Source of the DNA: Todiramphus chloris collaris
Taxonomy: Eukaryota > Chordata > Aves > Coraciiformes > Alcedinidae
NCBI GenBank assembly: GCA_025345505.1
Contig: JANVCC010000152.1
Coordinates: 2,737,318-2,801,317 of the forward strand
Length of the DNA stretch: 64,000 nucleotides
Direction: 5' to 3'
Position numbers and translations under genes: made by a program. Position 1 is the first letter of the stretch. The number at the start of each line of letters is the position of its first letter. The notes beneath the pieces are model-generated. The model saw nothing but the letters and a program-made list of their open reading frames with translations. It was not told the DNA's origin and made no database searches. Below are positions 47,801 to 60,100 of the stretch, piece by piece.

Positions 47801-48611
47801 AAATGTCCATTGACAGGTTAGGTAGCTTGAATTGAGGCAGTTCTGAGAGCAGGCAAATAAAGAGCAAGTTTTCTTCCAAATGGTTGGGAAAAGACACAAA
47901 CTAGAATGTGGCTGTGAAAATAATGACAACTGGGAAGCAGGGCAGAGAGCAACACGATCACCTAAGAAAAATAAGGCAGTAGGTCAGAATAGGCTGAAGA
48001 AGACTGGAGGCATCAGAAAAAGGTCCAGTGATAGAGCTGCATGACTGAAAGATACCTACATTGGCATGAAGCCCAATTGGCTGATTTTACCATTTCAGCT
48101 TCAACTAGGAGAATGGACTTTGTGTTTGCTATATGGCTGCAGCTGCTGCCATCCAGAGCTATGTCATTCCTTGCACTGGAGAAACTTCACTGAGGTGCCA
48201 CATCAGTGTCTAAAGTCAGGGGAGTTCTCGAACTCATCCCTCATCCTTGGGTTCACGACAGCAGAGGGGCTTAAATATTAGTGCATCTGATGCATGCAGT
48301 GAATGTACCTTGTGCTTCTGCAGCAGATACAGCATCTCAGACAATAGTGTGCCTTGCTGAATGTGTGTTCCAGGATGGTCTCAAGGCCTGTGCAGATGGC
48401 AAAAAAAATTTCATATCTTGTGCTGCTCTCTTTTGCATTGACAAGATGTCATGACTTGTATGACACAATACATCATGGAAGATTAATTCCTATAGATGTT
48501 ATACCCACATGCACATACATAAAGTTTAAAAAGAACAGAATACTTTTCAACACGACACGGGCCCTTAGTAAGGCCATAGTTACTAGCAGCTGAATGCAGA
48601 AAGCTGAAGGC
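41891..48611. other. Non-coding stretch right of the LTR
   Basis: No gene is recognised. The first 300-400 bp after the LTR could be decayed retroviral leader sequence, but I see no protein signature. Two small tandem duplications lie near 45.5 kb (listed). Open frames of 80-113 codons (43629-43970, 44717-44971, 46708-47013) have no family features. Confidence 0.5.
45471..45506. repeat. 18-bp tandem duplication
   Basis: AAGGATGCGTCTATGTTT is followed by AAGGATGTGTCTACATTT. A second, 12-bp duplication (gttcaaatatat) follows at 45551-45573. Confidence 0.85.
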
Positions 48612-49150
48612 AAGGTGGGACCATTAAATCACTGAACTTCCTGCACATAACAGAGTATTGCATTTCATTCAGTGACCCTGCATGGAGCCCAAAACTTGTG
48701 TTTGTCTGAGGCACAGATTCCAGAAAGGTGTAGAGTCCTGCTCTGAAGGCACTGAATGATGGGGAGTTTACCACTTCCTTTGGTAGTTTGTTCAGGAGGT
48801 TAACACTCTCAGTGTATTAAAAATGTGTGCTTTATTGTATTTTCATTTTGTAGTTTTATTCTTTACCTTCCACAGGTTCATATTTTGCTTATTTCTACTT
48901 GGATGAAGAGGTTTTTATAGCTCATACTGGGTAACCTTGTGGAGCAGTGCAGCTTTAAAGTAATTTCTCAATTATTCTTTTTGATTAGTGCATTGAACTA
49001 GGTTATTATTTTACCATTAGATATTTTCTCTGTTCCTCAGATAGTTTTGTGTGGCCTTTCTAATTCACAGCATAATTTTGATATACCAGACCAGGATTCA
49101 GGATAGTAGAAGCAGCCTTGCTGATGTAACACATAGAAAGACTTTTCCTA
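48612..49150 (-). mobile_element. Very old CR1-type (amniote-age) retrotransposon fragment
   Basis: Read on the + strand, the landmarks are the complement of an ancient CR1 3' half seen across reptiles and birds. In order they are 'cctgcacataacagagta' (48640-48657), 'ctgcatggagccca', 'ttccagaaaggtgtagagtc' (48719-48738), 'gatggggagtttaccact' (48759-48776) with 'tttggtagtttgttcagg' after it, 'aaaaatgtgtgctttatt' (48820-48837), and a 'gtggcctttctaa' block near 49055. Divergence is high and many indels are present. The match is from memory of the family, so the right-hand boundary is uncertain. Confidence 0.6.
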
Positions 49151-49933
49151 TGCTTACGTATACAAAGACTGTTAGAAGTTCTTATCAAATGTTGCTCCAG
49201 AAAACAAACCAAGGCCCTTAGAGCAGGGTATAGAATCGCTTCTGTGTACACATTTCAGGGTGATGCTCTGTAGAGAGAGGCCAACATCCTCTTTGCATAG
49301 TGCTTGGTTGGGGTCTCCTCTAGACCACATGCATTTTTTTCCTACCCTTCTAACTATGCTGCAGAGAAATGGAAAAAAAAAAAAAAAAAAAGGCTCAATG
49401 CCTTCATTTTAAAGAGGAAGGAAATATTTAAAAACCTATGGGGTGAGCAAGCTTGATTTAAAGGCAGAGTAGATCGTCTGTAGCTGATCATGATTAACTT
49501 GAAAGACAAATTTAAAGAGTATCAAACTGAGTTGCAAGAAAAGTCAGTGGTTAAAAAAAAATGTATTTTCCTTCAAGTTTTTTTTTTTTCAAATTAAAAG
49601 CACAGTATCCCAGCAGTCTTTATATACATTTCAGTCCCACTAGTTCAGCTTCATCCTGCCTCTAGGCAACCCAGTACAAGTATTAATCTTTTCAGCTGCT
49701 GCCTTCTCTGAGCATTATAAGTTAACTTTTCTCTAAGCTTCTGCCAGTGTAATATCATAACATAATAGCTGGTAGTGCAAAGGAGAAAGATATCATTTCT
49801 ATTGCTTCTTTCTGGGAAGAGAAGCAGTCCTATTTACCAGTTCTTTTGCTATATTGGGAAGGCCTATACCTCTGACAGTGGCAGGGGATATTTAGTGGAA
49901 AGCTTCACAAGTAAAGGAACAAATGAATGTGTC
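49151..49933. other. Short non-coding interval between two repeats
   Basis: It contains a 19-bp A-run (49373-49391), an A9 (49552-49560) and a T12 (49578-49589). No gene is seen. Confidence 0.6.
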
Positions 49934-50070
49934 TGTCTCAGTTTCAGCTGGGGTAGAGTTAAATTTCTTCCTAGTAACTGCTACAGTGCTGTGTTTTGGA
50001 TTTAGGATGAGAATAATGTTAATAATACACTGATGTTTTCAGTCGTTGCTAAGTAGTGTTTATACAAAAT

Positions 50071-50120
50071 CAGCTTCTTGTGCCCTTCCAGTGAGAATGC
50101 TAGAAGGGCACAAGAAGCTG
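50071..50120 (+). repeat. Perfect 18-bp hairpin inside the LTR
   Basis: The left arm CAGCTTCTTGTGCCCTTC (50071-50088) and right arm GAAGGGCACAAGAAGCTG (50103-50120) are exact complements with a 14-nt loop. It lies about 75 bp upstream of the LTR TATA box. Confidence 0.97.
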
Positions 50121-50289
50121 GGAGGGGAGACAGGAAGGACAGCTGACCCAAACTGGCCAAAGGAATATTTCATACTGTTTGATGTCATGCCCAGTATATA
50201 AAGTAGCAGGAAATCTGGCCAGGCACTCCTGCCTGGGAGCTGACCAGGCATCACTTGGTGAGTGGTGAGGAATTGCATTGTGCATCACT

Positions 50290-50395
50290 TGTATTGTATA
50301 TTATAATTTTATTATTTTTATTCTTATTATTGTTTTTATTACTATAATTGTTTTTCTTTTCTTTTCTTTTTTTTCCTTTCCTTCCTTTTCTGTCC
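50290..50395. repeat. T-rich low-complexity tract in the LTR
   Basis: TTATT- and TTTTC/TTCC-type repeats, downstream of the TATA box and within the transcribed part of the LTR. Confidence 0.9.
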
Positions 50396-50527
50396 TACTG
50401 AACTGTCTTGATCTCCAGCCATGAGTTTTACTACTTTTTCTTGATTCTCTCCCCCATCCCACTGCATGTGGGGAGTGAGTGAGCAGTTGTGTGATGCTTA
50501 GTTGCCAGCTAGAGTTAAACCGTTACA

Positions 50528-53389
50528 ATATCTTAATAAAAAATTAAGTTAAAAATATAATGAGTGGAGAGAAGTTGCTTTTTGTCCAACTTCTTGAAGT
50601 TACTACATACTTGTGTCATCTGGTGGACTGTCTTCCCAGGTAGCAGGAAGGAGATTGGCATCATCAAGCTCCAGAAGGTTGGTGGAGATGAACAACTCCA
50701 TAATTGCAAAACAAACTGGCCTGACCAATATTTTGGACACCAGAAGCAGTCTAGCCACTGACAGGCAGCTTTGGGCCCAAGTGCTGCTTAGCTGTGGATC
50801 AGCTCTTCTGGGTGAATTACTGTACTGATGTATCTAAGCTGCTTCTGCTTCTGGAAAGGGCTTAGATGATATTTCCACCTGACTCAGCACTGTCCCATGG
50901 CAAAACAGTAGAGCAGATGGATGGAAAACCAAACGTGCTCCCCTTTGCAAGGTCTCCTGGGCATTGCAATGAAGGACTACACAAAAGGGTACAAACTACG
51001 GAGAGATTAATAATCTTTCTGCTAGGCTCTGGTGGGCCATGAAACAGTTAACAAAGTTAGCATATGAGCATCTGAGTTGGCATCTTTGCTGTGAGGAGTG
51101 CAGCAGTTTATATTTCCTGGAGCAATTGTTTCAGGCTCCTCTGCTGTTCCAAGCCCACACCACTGCTCTAGTGAAGCTCAGCTTGGGTTTTCTTCACAGT
51201 TGTGACAGCCAGAAATTTCTAAAAATACAGAGAGCTGAGATTCCTCAGAGCAATTGTGACTTCTGTCTCTACTTTGTCCCCACCTATTTGTTCTTCTTGC
51301 CTTTGTGGGGGTATAGACAAAGGGTTAATTTAATTTCTTTTTTTTTTTTTTTTAAGGTTGTTTTTAGATTAAGGCACAATGTGAAGGAAATAAATGTATT
51401 AATAGTTGCATCACCTATAAATGCAGAGTAAGCATGATGCACGAACAGTTTTGGAGATTTAATCCACATTTCCAAAGACCTACTTGAATTAATATATTGT
51501 GTTGGTATGTAGTATAATATATAACCACACAGCAATAAATCTGAAACTTAATGTTAAATAGGTCAGGAATATTTTAAACTTAGGAGGGAAAAGAGATACC
51601 TTTTTCTGAGCAATCCTTGCTTCCAGAGATGTAATGGCTTCTCAGTCATGGAAAGATTATTCTTCTGATTCTGTACACACCTTTGTTTTGCATTTTTTTT
51701 CTTCTTTTTGGTTTTTTCCCTGAGAGTCACATTACCATAAGCTACAATCTTTGGTTTGCTGTTACAGAGTGGCATATGGTTCCTCCTTTCAAGGAATTTC
51801 ATAAGCATATCACTTGGTCTTTCATGTTTAGTAGGAATTCAGGAAACAAAAGAGAAGCCAAGATGTTGGTTGGTAACAGAGGATCTGTCGCTGGGTCATG
51901 CCTGTCTGTTTATTATCAGCGTTGTGATGTAAATAGTTCCCAAGGCAGAAGCAGAAGAGCAATAAAGGCACACAGTAAGTGAAAGGGACTGCCCAGCCGG
52001 TTAGAGGGAGAATGGGTAGGAAAATTCCCACAGGGCTTAGTGGAAGCACACTGAAGTTCATGCTCTGTCATGATTCCTTAATGTTAATATTCTTACTGCT
52101 TTTGTAGCAATTGTTACTTTATACATTACTGAGCCATGAAAAGAGATGTATTTAAAAAAATGTCCACCCCCAAGCAAAAAAATGAGCACTTGTTTGCATT
52201 TAATAATCACTAAAAACTTGAAATTCTAAATTGGATTAATTGTGTCTGTTATAAATTGATGGGGGAATAGCTATGCATTAGCCCTGAATTCTGATTACCT
52301 GAGAGGTTCCACTTGTAGTATAATTAAGAGCAACTTCATAATAGTGGTAGGTGTATGATTGAATAATACATGTAACCCCTGCTGATGAAATTCAAGGCAA
52401 CGTCTTCATGAAGAAGTAGGGCTTTTTTTTTTTTCTTGTTCCTGCACTTAAAGTGCTGAAGGATTATTGCAATTACAGCCCATGTTTATGCTATTAGCAG
52501 AGACATGCCAAAGCCCTTGATGCAAACACTTTCAAACTTGAGAGGGGTTGGCAAAAGAATCCCAGTTTTGTGGCTCAGCCGTTGTTCTGCACAACATCAT
52601 GTTCCTGGGTGCCCGTGGTGACTGGTTTAATTAGGAACATAGATCAGAACTGGAAAGAGGCACGTTTTCCTATAGTACAAGGGACAGCACTTTGTTGACA
52701 GCTCATTGCTTAATACATATGCCCACTAGATGGCTGTAATTGGTGTGGTCATTTATTACTTTTAAAATATTTTACATGTTCCTCTCTTTGAAGCCTTGTT
52801 TACTCCTGTCCTTTGATGGCTTCCTGTGCTTTCTCAAAATATCAATGTACCTTCTCAATGTATAACCCCCCATCAACTTGCAGCCGTTTACCAGATTGAA
52901 GCTGAATATTCATAGGCTCCAAGACTGGACTATCCCCTTGGGTGCTCCAGTCTGACCTCTTTCATGCCACAAAGCTTCACAACACCGTATCCACAAACAG
53001 ATGTGATTTAAGCCTTCCATCCATCCAGTGAATGAGGCAGCCCAGTCACACACGTGCTTCACTTCAAGTGGCCAAATAGTCTGTGTTCTTGGTGGAATTG
53101 CTCCTGTTTGAGATATCAAGCTGAGATTAAGGGATTCAGGAGCCATGGTTCCGAAGTGATGGGAGAGGGGAAAACTGAACCATGAAAGGGGACAGAGCTA
53201 TGTGGTAGCACACAGAGGTTGTCTCAGGGGTTCACCTGTAACACAGTACTGTCCAGTCCTCAGTGTTGTGCTCTGGTTCTGACTTTTCCTTTTCTGCTGT
53301 TCTGTCTGTAAATGTTTAATTTGTGTTGGTTGACAAGAAACACAACATAACCCAGCAATTTGTGCTTGGAGCCCAGAAAGCCAACCGTA
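50528..53389. other. Non-coding stretch
   Basis: No gene or clear repeat. T-runs at 51338-51353 and 52423-52434. The 130-codon frame at 51039-51431 (+) runs through the T16 and has no family signature. Confidence 0.5.
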
Positions 53390-53592
53390 TCACAGAATCC
53401 CACAGAATCCCAGCATAGTAGGCATTTGGAGGGACCTCTGGAGATTACTTAGTCCAACCCTCCCTGCTAAAGCAGGATCACCGAGGTTACACAGGATCAC
53501 ATTCAGGTGGGTTTTGAATAACCATAGAGGAGACTCCACAACCTCTCTGGGCAGCCTGCTCCAGTGTTCTGTCATCCTCAAGGTAAATAAGG
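53390..53592 (-). mobile_element. CR1 3' end fragment, minus strand
   Basis: Read on the + strand it begins with the complement of a CR1 tail ('cagaatcccacagaatccca'). It continues through 'ggagggacctctggagatta', 'tagtccaaccctccctgcta', 'caggtgggttttgaata' and 'ctctgggcagcctgctccag'. All are CR1 3'-region landmarks of a subfamily different from the neighbouring + strand copy. Confidence 0.9.
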
Positions 53593-53603
53593 GGGTTTTG
53601 TGT

Positions 53604-54191
53604 GTATCAAGTGTGACCAGCATGTTAAGGGAGGTGATTCTCCCCTTCTACTCTTGTGAGATACCACCTGGAGTAGTGCATTCAGCTCTGGGGCCCCCAA
53701 CATGAAAAGGACATGGATCTGTTGGAGTGACTTCAGAGGAGGGCCATGAACATGATCCAAGGGCTGGAACACCTCCCCTAAGAGGCCAGGCTGAGACAGT
53801 TGGAGTTGTTCAGCCTAGAGAAGGCTCTGGGGAAACCTTATAGCAGCCTTCCAGTACCTAAATGGGTCCTACAAGAAATCCAGAAAGGGACTTTTTATAA
53901 GTACATGTAGTGATAGGACAAGGGTTAATGGGCTTAAACTGAACGAGAGAAGATTTGGTTTAAAGGTAAGGAAGATCTTCACTGTCAAGGGTGAAAGTTC
54001 ACCCTGTGAGGGTGGTGAGACAGTGGAACAGGTTGGCCACTGAGGCAACCCTGGAAGTATTCAAGGACAGGTTGGATGGGGCATTGAGCAACCTGGTCTA
54101 GTGGAAGATATATCCCTGACCATGGCAGGGGGTGTGGAACTAGATGGTCTTTAAGATCCTTCCCATCCCAAGCCATTCTATGATTCTATGA
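53604..54191 (+). mobile_element. CR1 3' end fragment, plus strand
   Basis: This is a 5'-truncated CR1 covering the C-terminal reverse-transcriptase region and 3' tail. Landmarks are 'aggtgattctccccttctac' (53631-53650), 'tccagtacctaaatgggtcc' near 53850, 'tagtgataggacaagggtta' near 53909, 'accatggcagggggtgtgga' near 54119, and the tail 'ccattctatgattctatga'. Frameshifts abolish the frame. It abuts the opposite-strand CR1 at 53592 within about 12 bp. Confidence 0.93.
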
Positions 54192-57100
54192 ATTTTGACA
54201 TGATGCATTTGTTGTCCTCTTCACTGCAAAGGCTAGCTTTTCAGCTAGTCTCTTCATTCACCAGATATTATGGTGACGTGTTTATCATTACAGTGAAGGC
54301 ACATGGAATCGTGTATTACTGATATCAAAGCAGGGCAGTGCTGGGTAATGTCTAGCAGATTTGAAGCCCCGTTTATGAATTACATATAGAGGGACATTGA
54401 GAAGTTGCCTTCATGTTGCTCCTTTGAATTCCAGTCTCAGTGTCAGAATCTGTGCCCGGCAGCGATGGTGCAGGGTTTTGTGCTGATTTAATAATCCCAA
54501 AACTGTAGTGTGGTGGCCGAAGGGAAATGGCCTGCTGACAGCTAGGGCAACCATTCTGAGCAGCATTTAACACAATTCCTTTGGCCCAAACCTCAATATA
54601 ATGGCATATGATCAACTGCAAGACTTTTGAAACTCTGTTGGCCAAGGAAGTTTGATATTTATAAATGCATATTTACATTTGTCATGCATATGCAACAAAG
54701 GATCATGGGAGCCCACTTAGGTATTTGTGAATTCAATAGGAAGAGAGCTTTCCTATAAAATCAGTATTTTTTTTTTTGGTCAGTTGGTGCACAGTCTTCT
54801 GAAGTGCTAATGACTAACTTTCTCTGACCTTCTTGGCATTTGACAGCACTGTCTGCACAGTTGTGTTGACAGTGCTAAGATCACTCCTGAGGTACAACAC
54901 TAAGGACCTACACATCCAATACCCAATCTCACTGCAATCTAACCTAGGTTACCACTGCTGATTTTAGTGCAGGTATGGTAAAACCTTGTAAGGCTCCAAT
55001 CAATACATGAGCCCTGAGTGACCCTGCTGAAGATGAGACATTTGCACTTCAGAGGAGTTTGGCAGCCATGCCTGCATGATCATTTCACCTTCAGTAACTT
55101 TAGCAAAACAGTGTCAGGAAATGTCATATTTTCTGATTTGCTTTTCTCAGAAATCTTCCTGCTCACTCTCTGCAGGCTGAAATCTCAGCTGAACTGACAG
55201 CTTCAGCTCTAACACCTCACCCTGGGTTCAAGCACGGTGCTTTCCGAACAGACACAGCATCTTCATAATCCCTGCCTGGAAAATAAACTTTTTTCTGTAT
55301 ACAAAGTGTTTTTTTCAAAAGTACATTTTCAGTTACCTAAAACTTCCAAGTGATCTGTGCCCTAGGATTACCTTTTAACTACTTACACCTTATGTTGTTG
55401 GCCATATATTTCACATACACAAACAAGATAGAAACAAAACAAAGAAACCCTAATTTGAAACATTTCCAGAGGTTAATTATAGCATGGCAAAAGCTTTCAC
55501 TTCATTTGAATGGTCTGAAGCTTTTTTTTTTTTAATCCTTTTTTGGCTGGAAATGTGTAACCTGCCTATCATGGATACTGTGACAGAAAGAGCCAGCCAG
55601 AACATTTACTTCAAATTGACTGGTTCATAACCCACTGGTACATTTTCCAGTGTTTTTGTCTCAGCAGTGAAAGTTGAAATTTGCAAACAAGGCTCTCTGT
55701 ATCTTCAGCATATGAGGATAGGAAACAGTAGACCAAGTTAGTGGCAACTTGTCTGTGAGAGACAGCATGCCATCAAAAAACTCTTTACCATCTGATTGAC
55801 TGCAAAATATTGCTTTATCTTTATACTCCTTTTACCACGCTAGACATATATAGTGAAAGAAAAACGTGGTGCCAGTTTTCTTGTATGGAACAAGAAAGGT
55901 TCTCTGTTCCAAAGAATATCAGAAAGGTATTGAAAAAAAGGGGAAACCTTTTCCTACATATGTCAAAAATGAGATCCAGCCCGATTAACTGACTTGCCCA
56001 CTATAGCACAAGGAAGCATATACAAGAAACTCTGGAATTAGATGTCTCATTAGGTAACTCCAACATTGGTCCTGGTTCTCCAGACATGGAAACCTTGCAC
56101 ATCACCCGTGCGTCATTAAATCTCTCTTAGTTCCATTGCTTTGTAAGGGAAAGTTCAGTATCTCCACTTTCCTGGGATTTTTTTACAAACATGGTGAAAT
56201 ATACTTTATTCATTGAAGAAAGTGATAAATTCAAAAGGTCTCATCCCTTTGAAAGCCAGAACACTGTCATCTTTCTCTAAAAATCTCATGTGTCCCACCC
56301 AGCCTGGGCCCACTAATGTACACTGTTTCATAGCCATTTCCATGCTTTTTTTATTCTCCTTATGAGCAAATTGTCCTCAACTGGGTGTTTGACTGGGAAT
56401 GTGGAAGTGTGTGAGGATCAGAGATCTTGTTGCTTGGATTGAAGTGGACAGCCTTCTGAAACTTTCTCCCATACGTAGTTTCTTATAGCAGTGAGGAAGC
56501 ATCATTAACAGTAGGAAGTATGAAATGAACTCCATCCTGCAGCATCTGCTATGGACAAGGCAATGGAGGTTGCAGCTGGGACCACTGTTCCAGAGTGGCT
56601 ACTCCTTTGTTTTAGGGAACAACCCTTGGAAATTTATATATTTCTGCCCATTTAAAGTATGACAGGACTAGTCTAACAGTAAGGGAGGGGGATGAGAGTG
56701 GGAGAGGATTGTTCAGCTTCTTCCTTCCCAAATGCATCTGATCTGTTGCGAGCACACATATTTTGGGTTGTTTTATGCTATTTTCCCAACCCAGCATGGC
56801 ACATTCTTCACATTCAAAATCTAGGATTCACAGACACCCTCCCAATGCAAGAGATAAATGCAGGAGGCTGTCAGATCATTGAAAACCCAATTCTTCCTCC
56901 TGCTTCCCACTGTATTTTTGGCTTCCTTTTTTATCATCTTCATATTTTTGCAAGCTTCAAGCTTTCTTCTCCAGCCATAGAAAATAGACACATTCTTAAC
57001 AAGTGAAAATAAAACTGACGTACAGTCATCAGGTGCAAGGAGCTGCAACTTAAAGTAAATCCATAAATATCTCAAAACTCAATAAAACAGTAAAAGTTGG

Positions 57101-60100
57101 CAGCCCTGGAGCACTAACCATGCAACCTTATTTGTTTTCTGTTACTTCTTTTCTATGCATGTGTCCAGAAAGAAGAACAGCATGGTATAAGCAGTGAAAA
57201 ATCCTTGTTTCTCCAGAACTCTTAGTGTGAACCATTGCAATCCCATTTTTTTAATATTCAGATGTAGAGAGAACCATCTCATTGACTGGGTTAAGAGCCT
57301 AGCAATTTAGGTGCCTGAGTTAGAAGCAGTCACATTCTGCTTCTGCTACCAACAGCAATGAGGTAGGTCAGTTTTTTAAGATGTTTTGGATGATTCAAAC
57401 CCACATTTGTATAGGGCCAAAGAACATTGCATTCATTTTGACCATCAAAATACAGATGTACCTTTCATTTACTCTGTCTCCATGATGCCTTTACAATATG
57501 TTTGCTATCATATTTCAAAGCATATGCTTTTTTCCTATTGTGGACGGAGTTGAAGACAGATTTGTCTTCTCAGTTCTTCCTTGAACTTGTGCATAAGCAT
57601 GCATTTCCCCTGGGAGAGGGAAAATATTAGAAGCTACTTTTATGCTCGCTCTGCTTTGAAGACAAAAGGATTTTCAAAGTTTCACAAGCTGAAAGGTGAT
57701 GTATTGATGGTAGAAAATGTCACATCCCTTGACTTTTGAATAAGCCAATGGTCATTTCCCTTGGGCTCTTTAACATTGGAAAAAACTCAGGAATTCTGAC
57801 ATTCAGCTTGCTAGAAGTGGAATTACATATGGCTGCTGAATTCATTTTAATGAATATGAAAATTGAGGACAGGGGCTAAGAAGGAGAATGGCACAGCAGC
57901 TCTGCATTTCCTGCTGATAAAGTGCAAGTCAGATCTAAATGCTATTTAACATAGAGATCTCTCAATGATCTAGAATGGAAGAGTCCTCCTCCTCTTTCAC
58001 CTAAAAGATAATAAAGTAAAACAATTTTGGAGGTAAAGAGAAGGGAGAAAGGATATATTTTCCTGTTCCAAAAAAATGGGCTAAGCAGGGACAACTGGAA
58101 TGTGCTGGACCATATTTAAATAATCCAATCAGTCTTTCTTCTGGGGAAAAAACCCCCAAAAACATTTAAGCAACAGCCAAGTTCCAAGAGACTAGACTGA
58201 AGTAGTGAAAAATACAATTTCTAATTGCTTATAGAAATGTTGCTGTAGTTTCCCTTCCTGGTGTACCTAGAGGCTATTGAAAGAACCATGTAAACTGTTG
58301 TTTCTCATCACAAGTTGGACTGTACAGGTTTATTCTTGAGGGATTAATTTTATTTCCTTCAGTTTTGACAAATCTTCCAGGTAAGTCCCTGACCTCCAAC
58401 CTCTAATACATGCCTCTGTAAGTTAAAAAAACCCCAAAACAACAGCTTCTCTATAATAGCTTGTTATAAACTGTTTATGTCATTTTGAGAAGCTTGGGGA
58501 AATTGTACCAGGTAAAAAAATCAACTCCACAACGTCTTCTGAAAGATGTGCAATTCTGACAATAGTAGGATAATCTTGGCAGCTTTTATTAGCCCTACTG
58601 CATCCTGGGCAATAGACACTGATTAAAATCATAGGGCAAAATCTGTTTCTGATAATGTTACTGGGTTTTGTGGGGTTGAGAATATGCCCCAGATGGTGTC
58701 ACTCTGCAACATACAGAGTATGTTGGCCCTGATCCAGCACAGCACGTTAAAACCATGTTTCTATAAATATGTGTTTAATCCCCGTTTCAGTGCAGGTGAA
58801 AGGCCCTCATTATCTCTCCACACTGAAATTTAAGGGAACAGTCCTGCTGCTATTGGGGACAGTAGCAAAATGCTACAGATTTCATGGTGTGAATGTGGTC
58901 TGGGGTCTAACCTTAAATATAGCAAGCAGCCTTGAATGACACCAACATAATAGAATAAAACTAGCAATTAAGAGCTTCATAGTACTTAGTTCTAGCCAGG
59001 ATTTATCTGGAAGGGGTTTATACTTTCCCATTTAAGTTGGAGATATAGTGAATGTTGTGAGGACTTTTCTTAGATGAAGATGCAATTGGTTGGGTACACT
59101 TTTTGTCACCAGTGGGCAATTTTTTCAGCTGCCCTGAACAAATCCTCCTAATGTCTGAGGCACTGGGGCAAGTTAGTGCTGTTAGAGTGTTCCCAAATGT
59201 GAGCTACCAACCTTTGTCTTGCACTGTCAAGTCTGTCTAAGATTATTAAAGTCCGATGAAAATAAAATAATAATAATAAAAAAAAAATTAATCCTTCTTT
59301 GATGCAAATCCTTTTTTTTTTTTTAATCCAAGGGTAAATGTGAATTGTGTGCATGGCCTGTGTAATTGAAATCTCTTGACTGAAGAACTCATATCATAGA
59401 CAGAAACAATCATTTTGTGGTAACAATCATTTTGAATGGGTAAATACTCAGGATACTTGCCATGTATCCCTGCTTCAGCAACAGATGTCAAGAATGGTTT
59501 AAGACGTGTTACTTAATATCTCTCACCAGCCTCTAATATCTTAAATCCAGGGTGGTAGTGAAAGTGTTTGAAGAGGAGTGGTTATTTAACTTGCTTGTGG
59601 CAAGTGCTGTAACAGTGCAAAGCCTTATTGCTGTTACTGAATTTATTTTTATATGTTGCTCCAAAATAAGCCTGTGCAGAAGGAAATGATATAATGAGCT
59701 GGAAAGAAGATAAGGGCATTTCCTTTTCTTAGCCACTAAATATCTTCAGTGTTGATTTCAAGTTATGAATCTTCAATTTAAATGCCATTTCTATCTTAAC
59801 ATATGGATGAAAGCTGGATGTTCATCAAAGTTACAACCATATGCATAAGTGCCATTGAAGGCTGTAGAAAAATATTAAGTACTAAATGGATTTATAAAAG
59901 TGTTGAAATTCAGCAGAGTCCACTGACCTCCTTATCTTAAAGGTTATCTACAAAATATCTGGGACATGTTCAAAATTAAATGAGGCTCGTCTGTGGGAGA
60001 CATGCTGTTGTACAACTGAGAACCAGAGGGGAAGGGTTGTGGGACTTTATTTGATTTCCTCCAGAGACTAACATAATGAGAAGTGTGACTTATAAGGTGT

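Larger units (their letters stand above)
49934..50527 (+). mobile_element. Solo LTR of a widespread avian ERV family
   Basis: The element begins TGTCTCAGTTTCAGCTGGGG and ends GAGTTAAACCGTTACA, TG...CA with inverted termini. Internal landmarks fit a known avian LTR type: 'gtgctgtgttttggattta' near 49988, a hairpin at 50071-50120, 'cagctgacccaaactggcca' near 50140, a TATATAAAG box at 50195-50203 with a CRE-like TGATGTCAT 7 bp upstream (50180-50188), 'ttgtgcatcacttg' near 50278, a T-rich stretch (50290-50395), 'tctcccccatccca' near 50448, and 'gatgcttagttgccagct' near 50493. No internal genes and no clear target duplication remain, so it is an old solo LTR. Confidence 0.88.
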
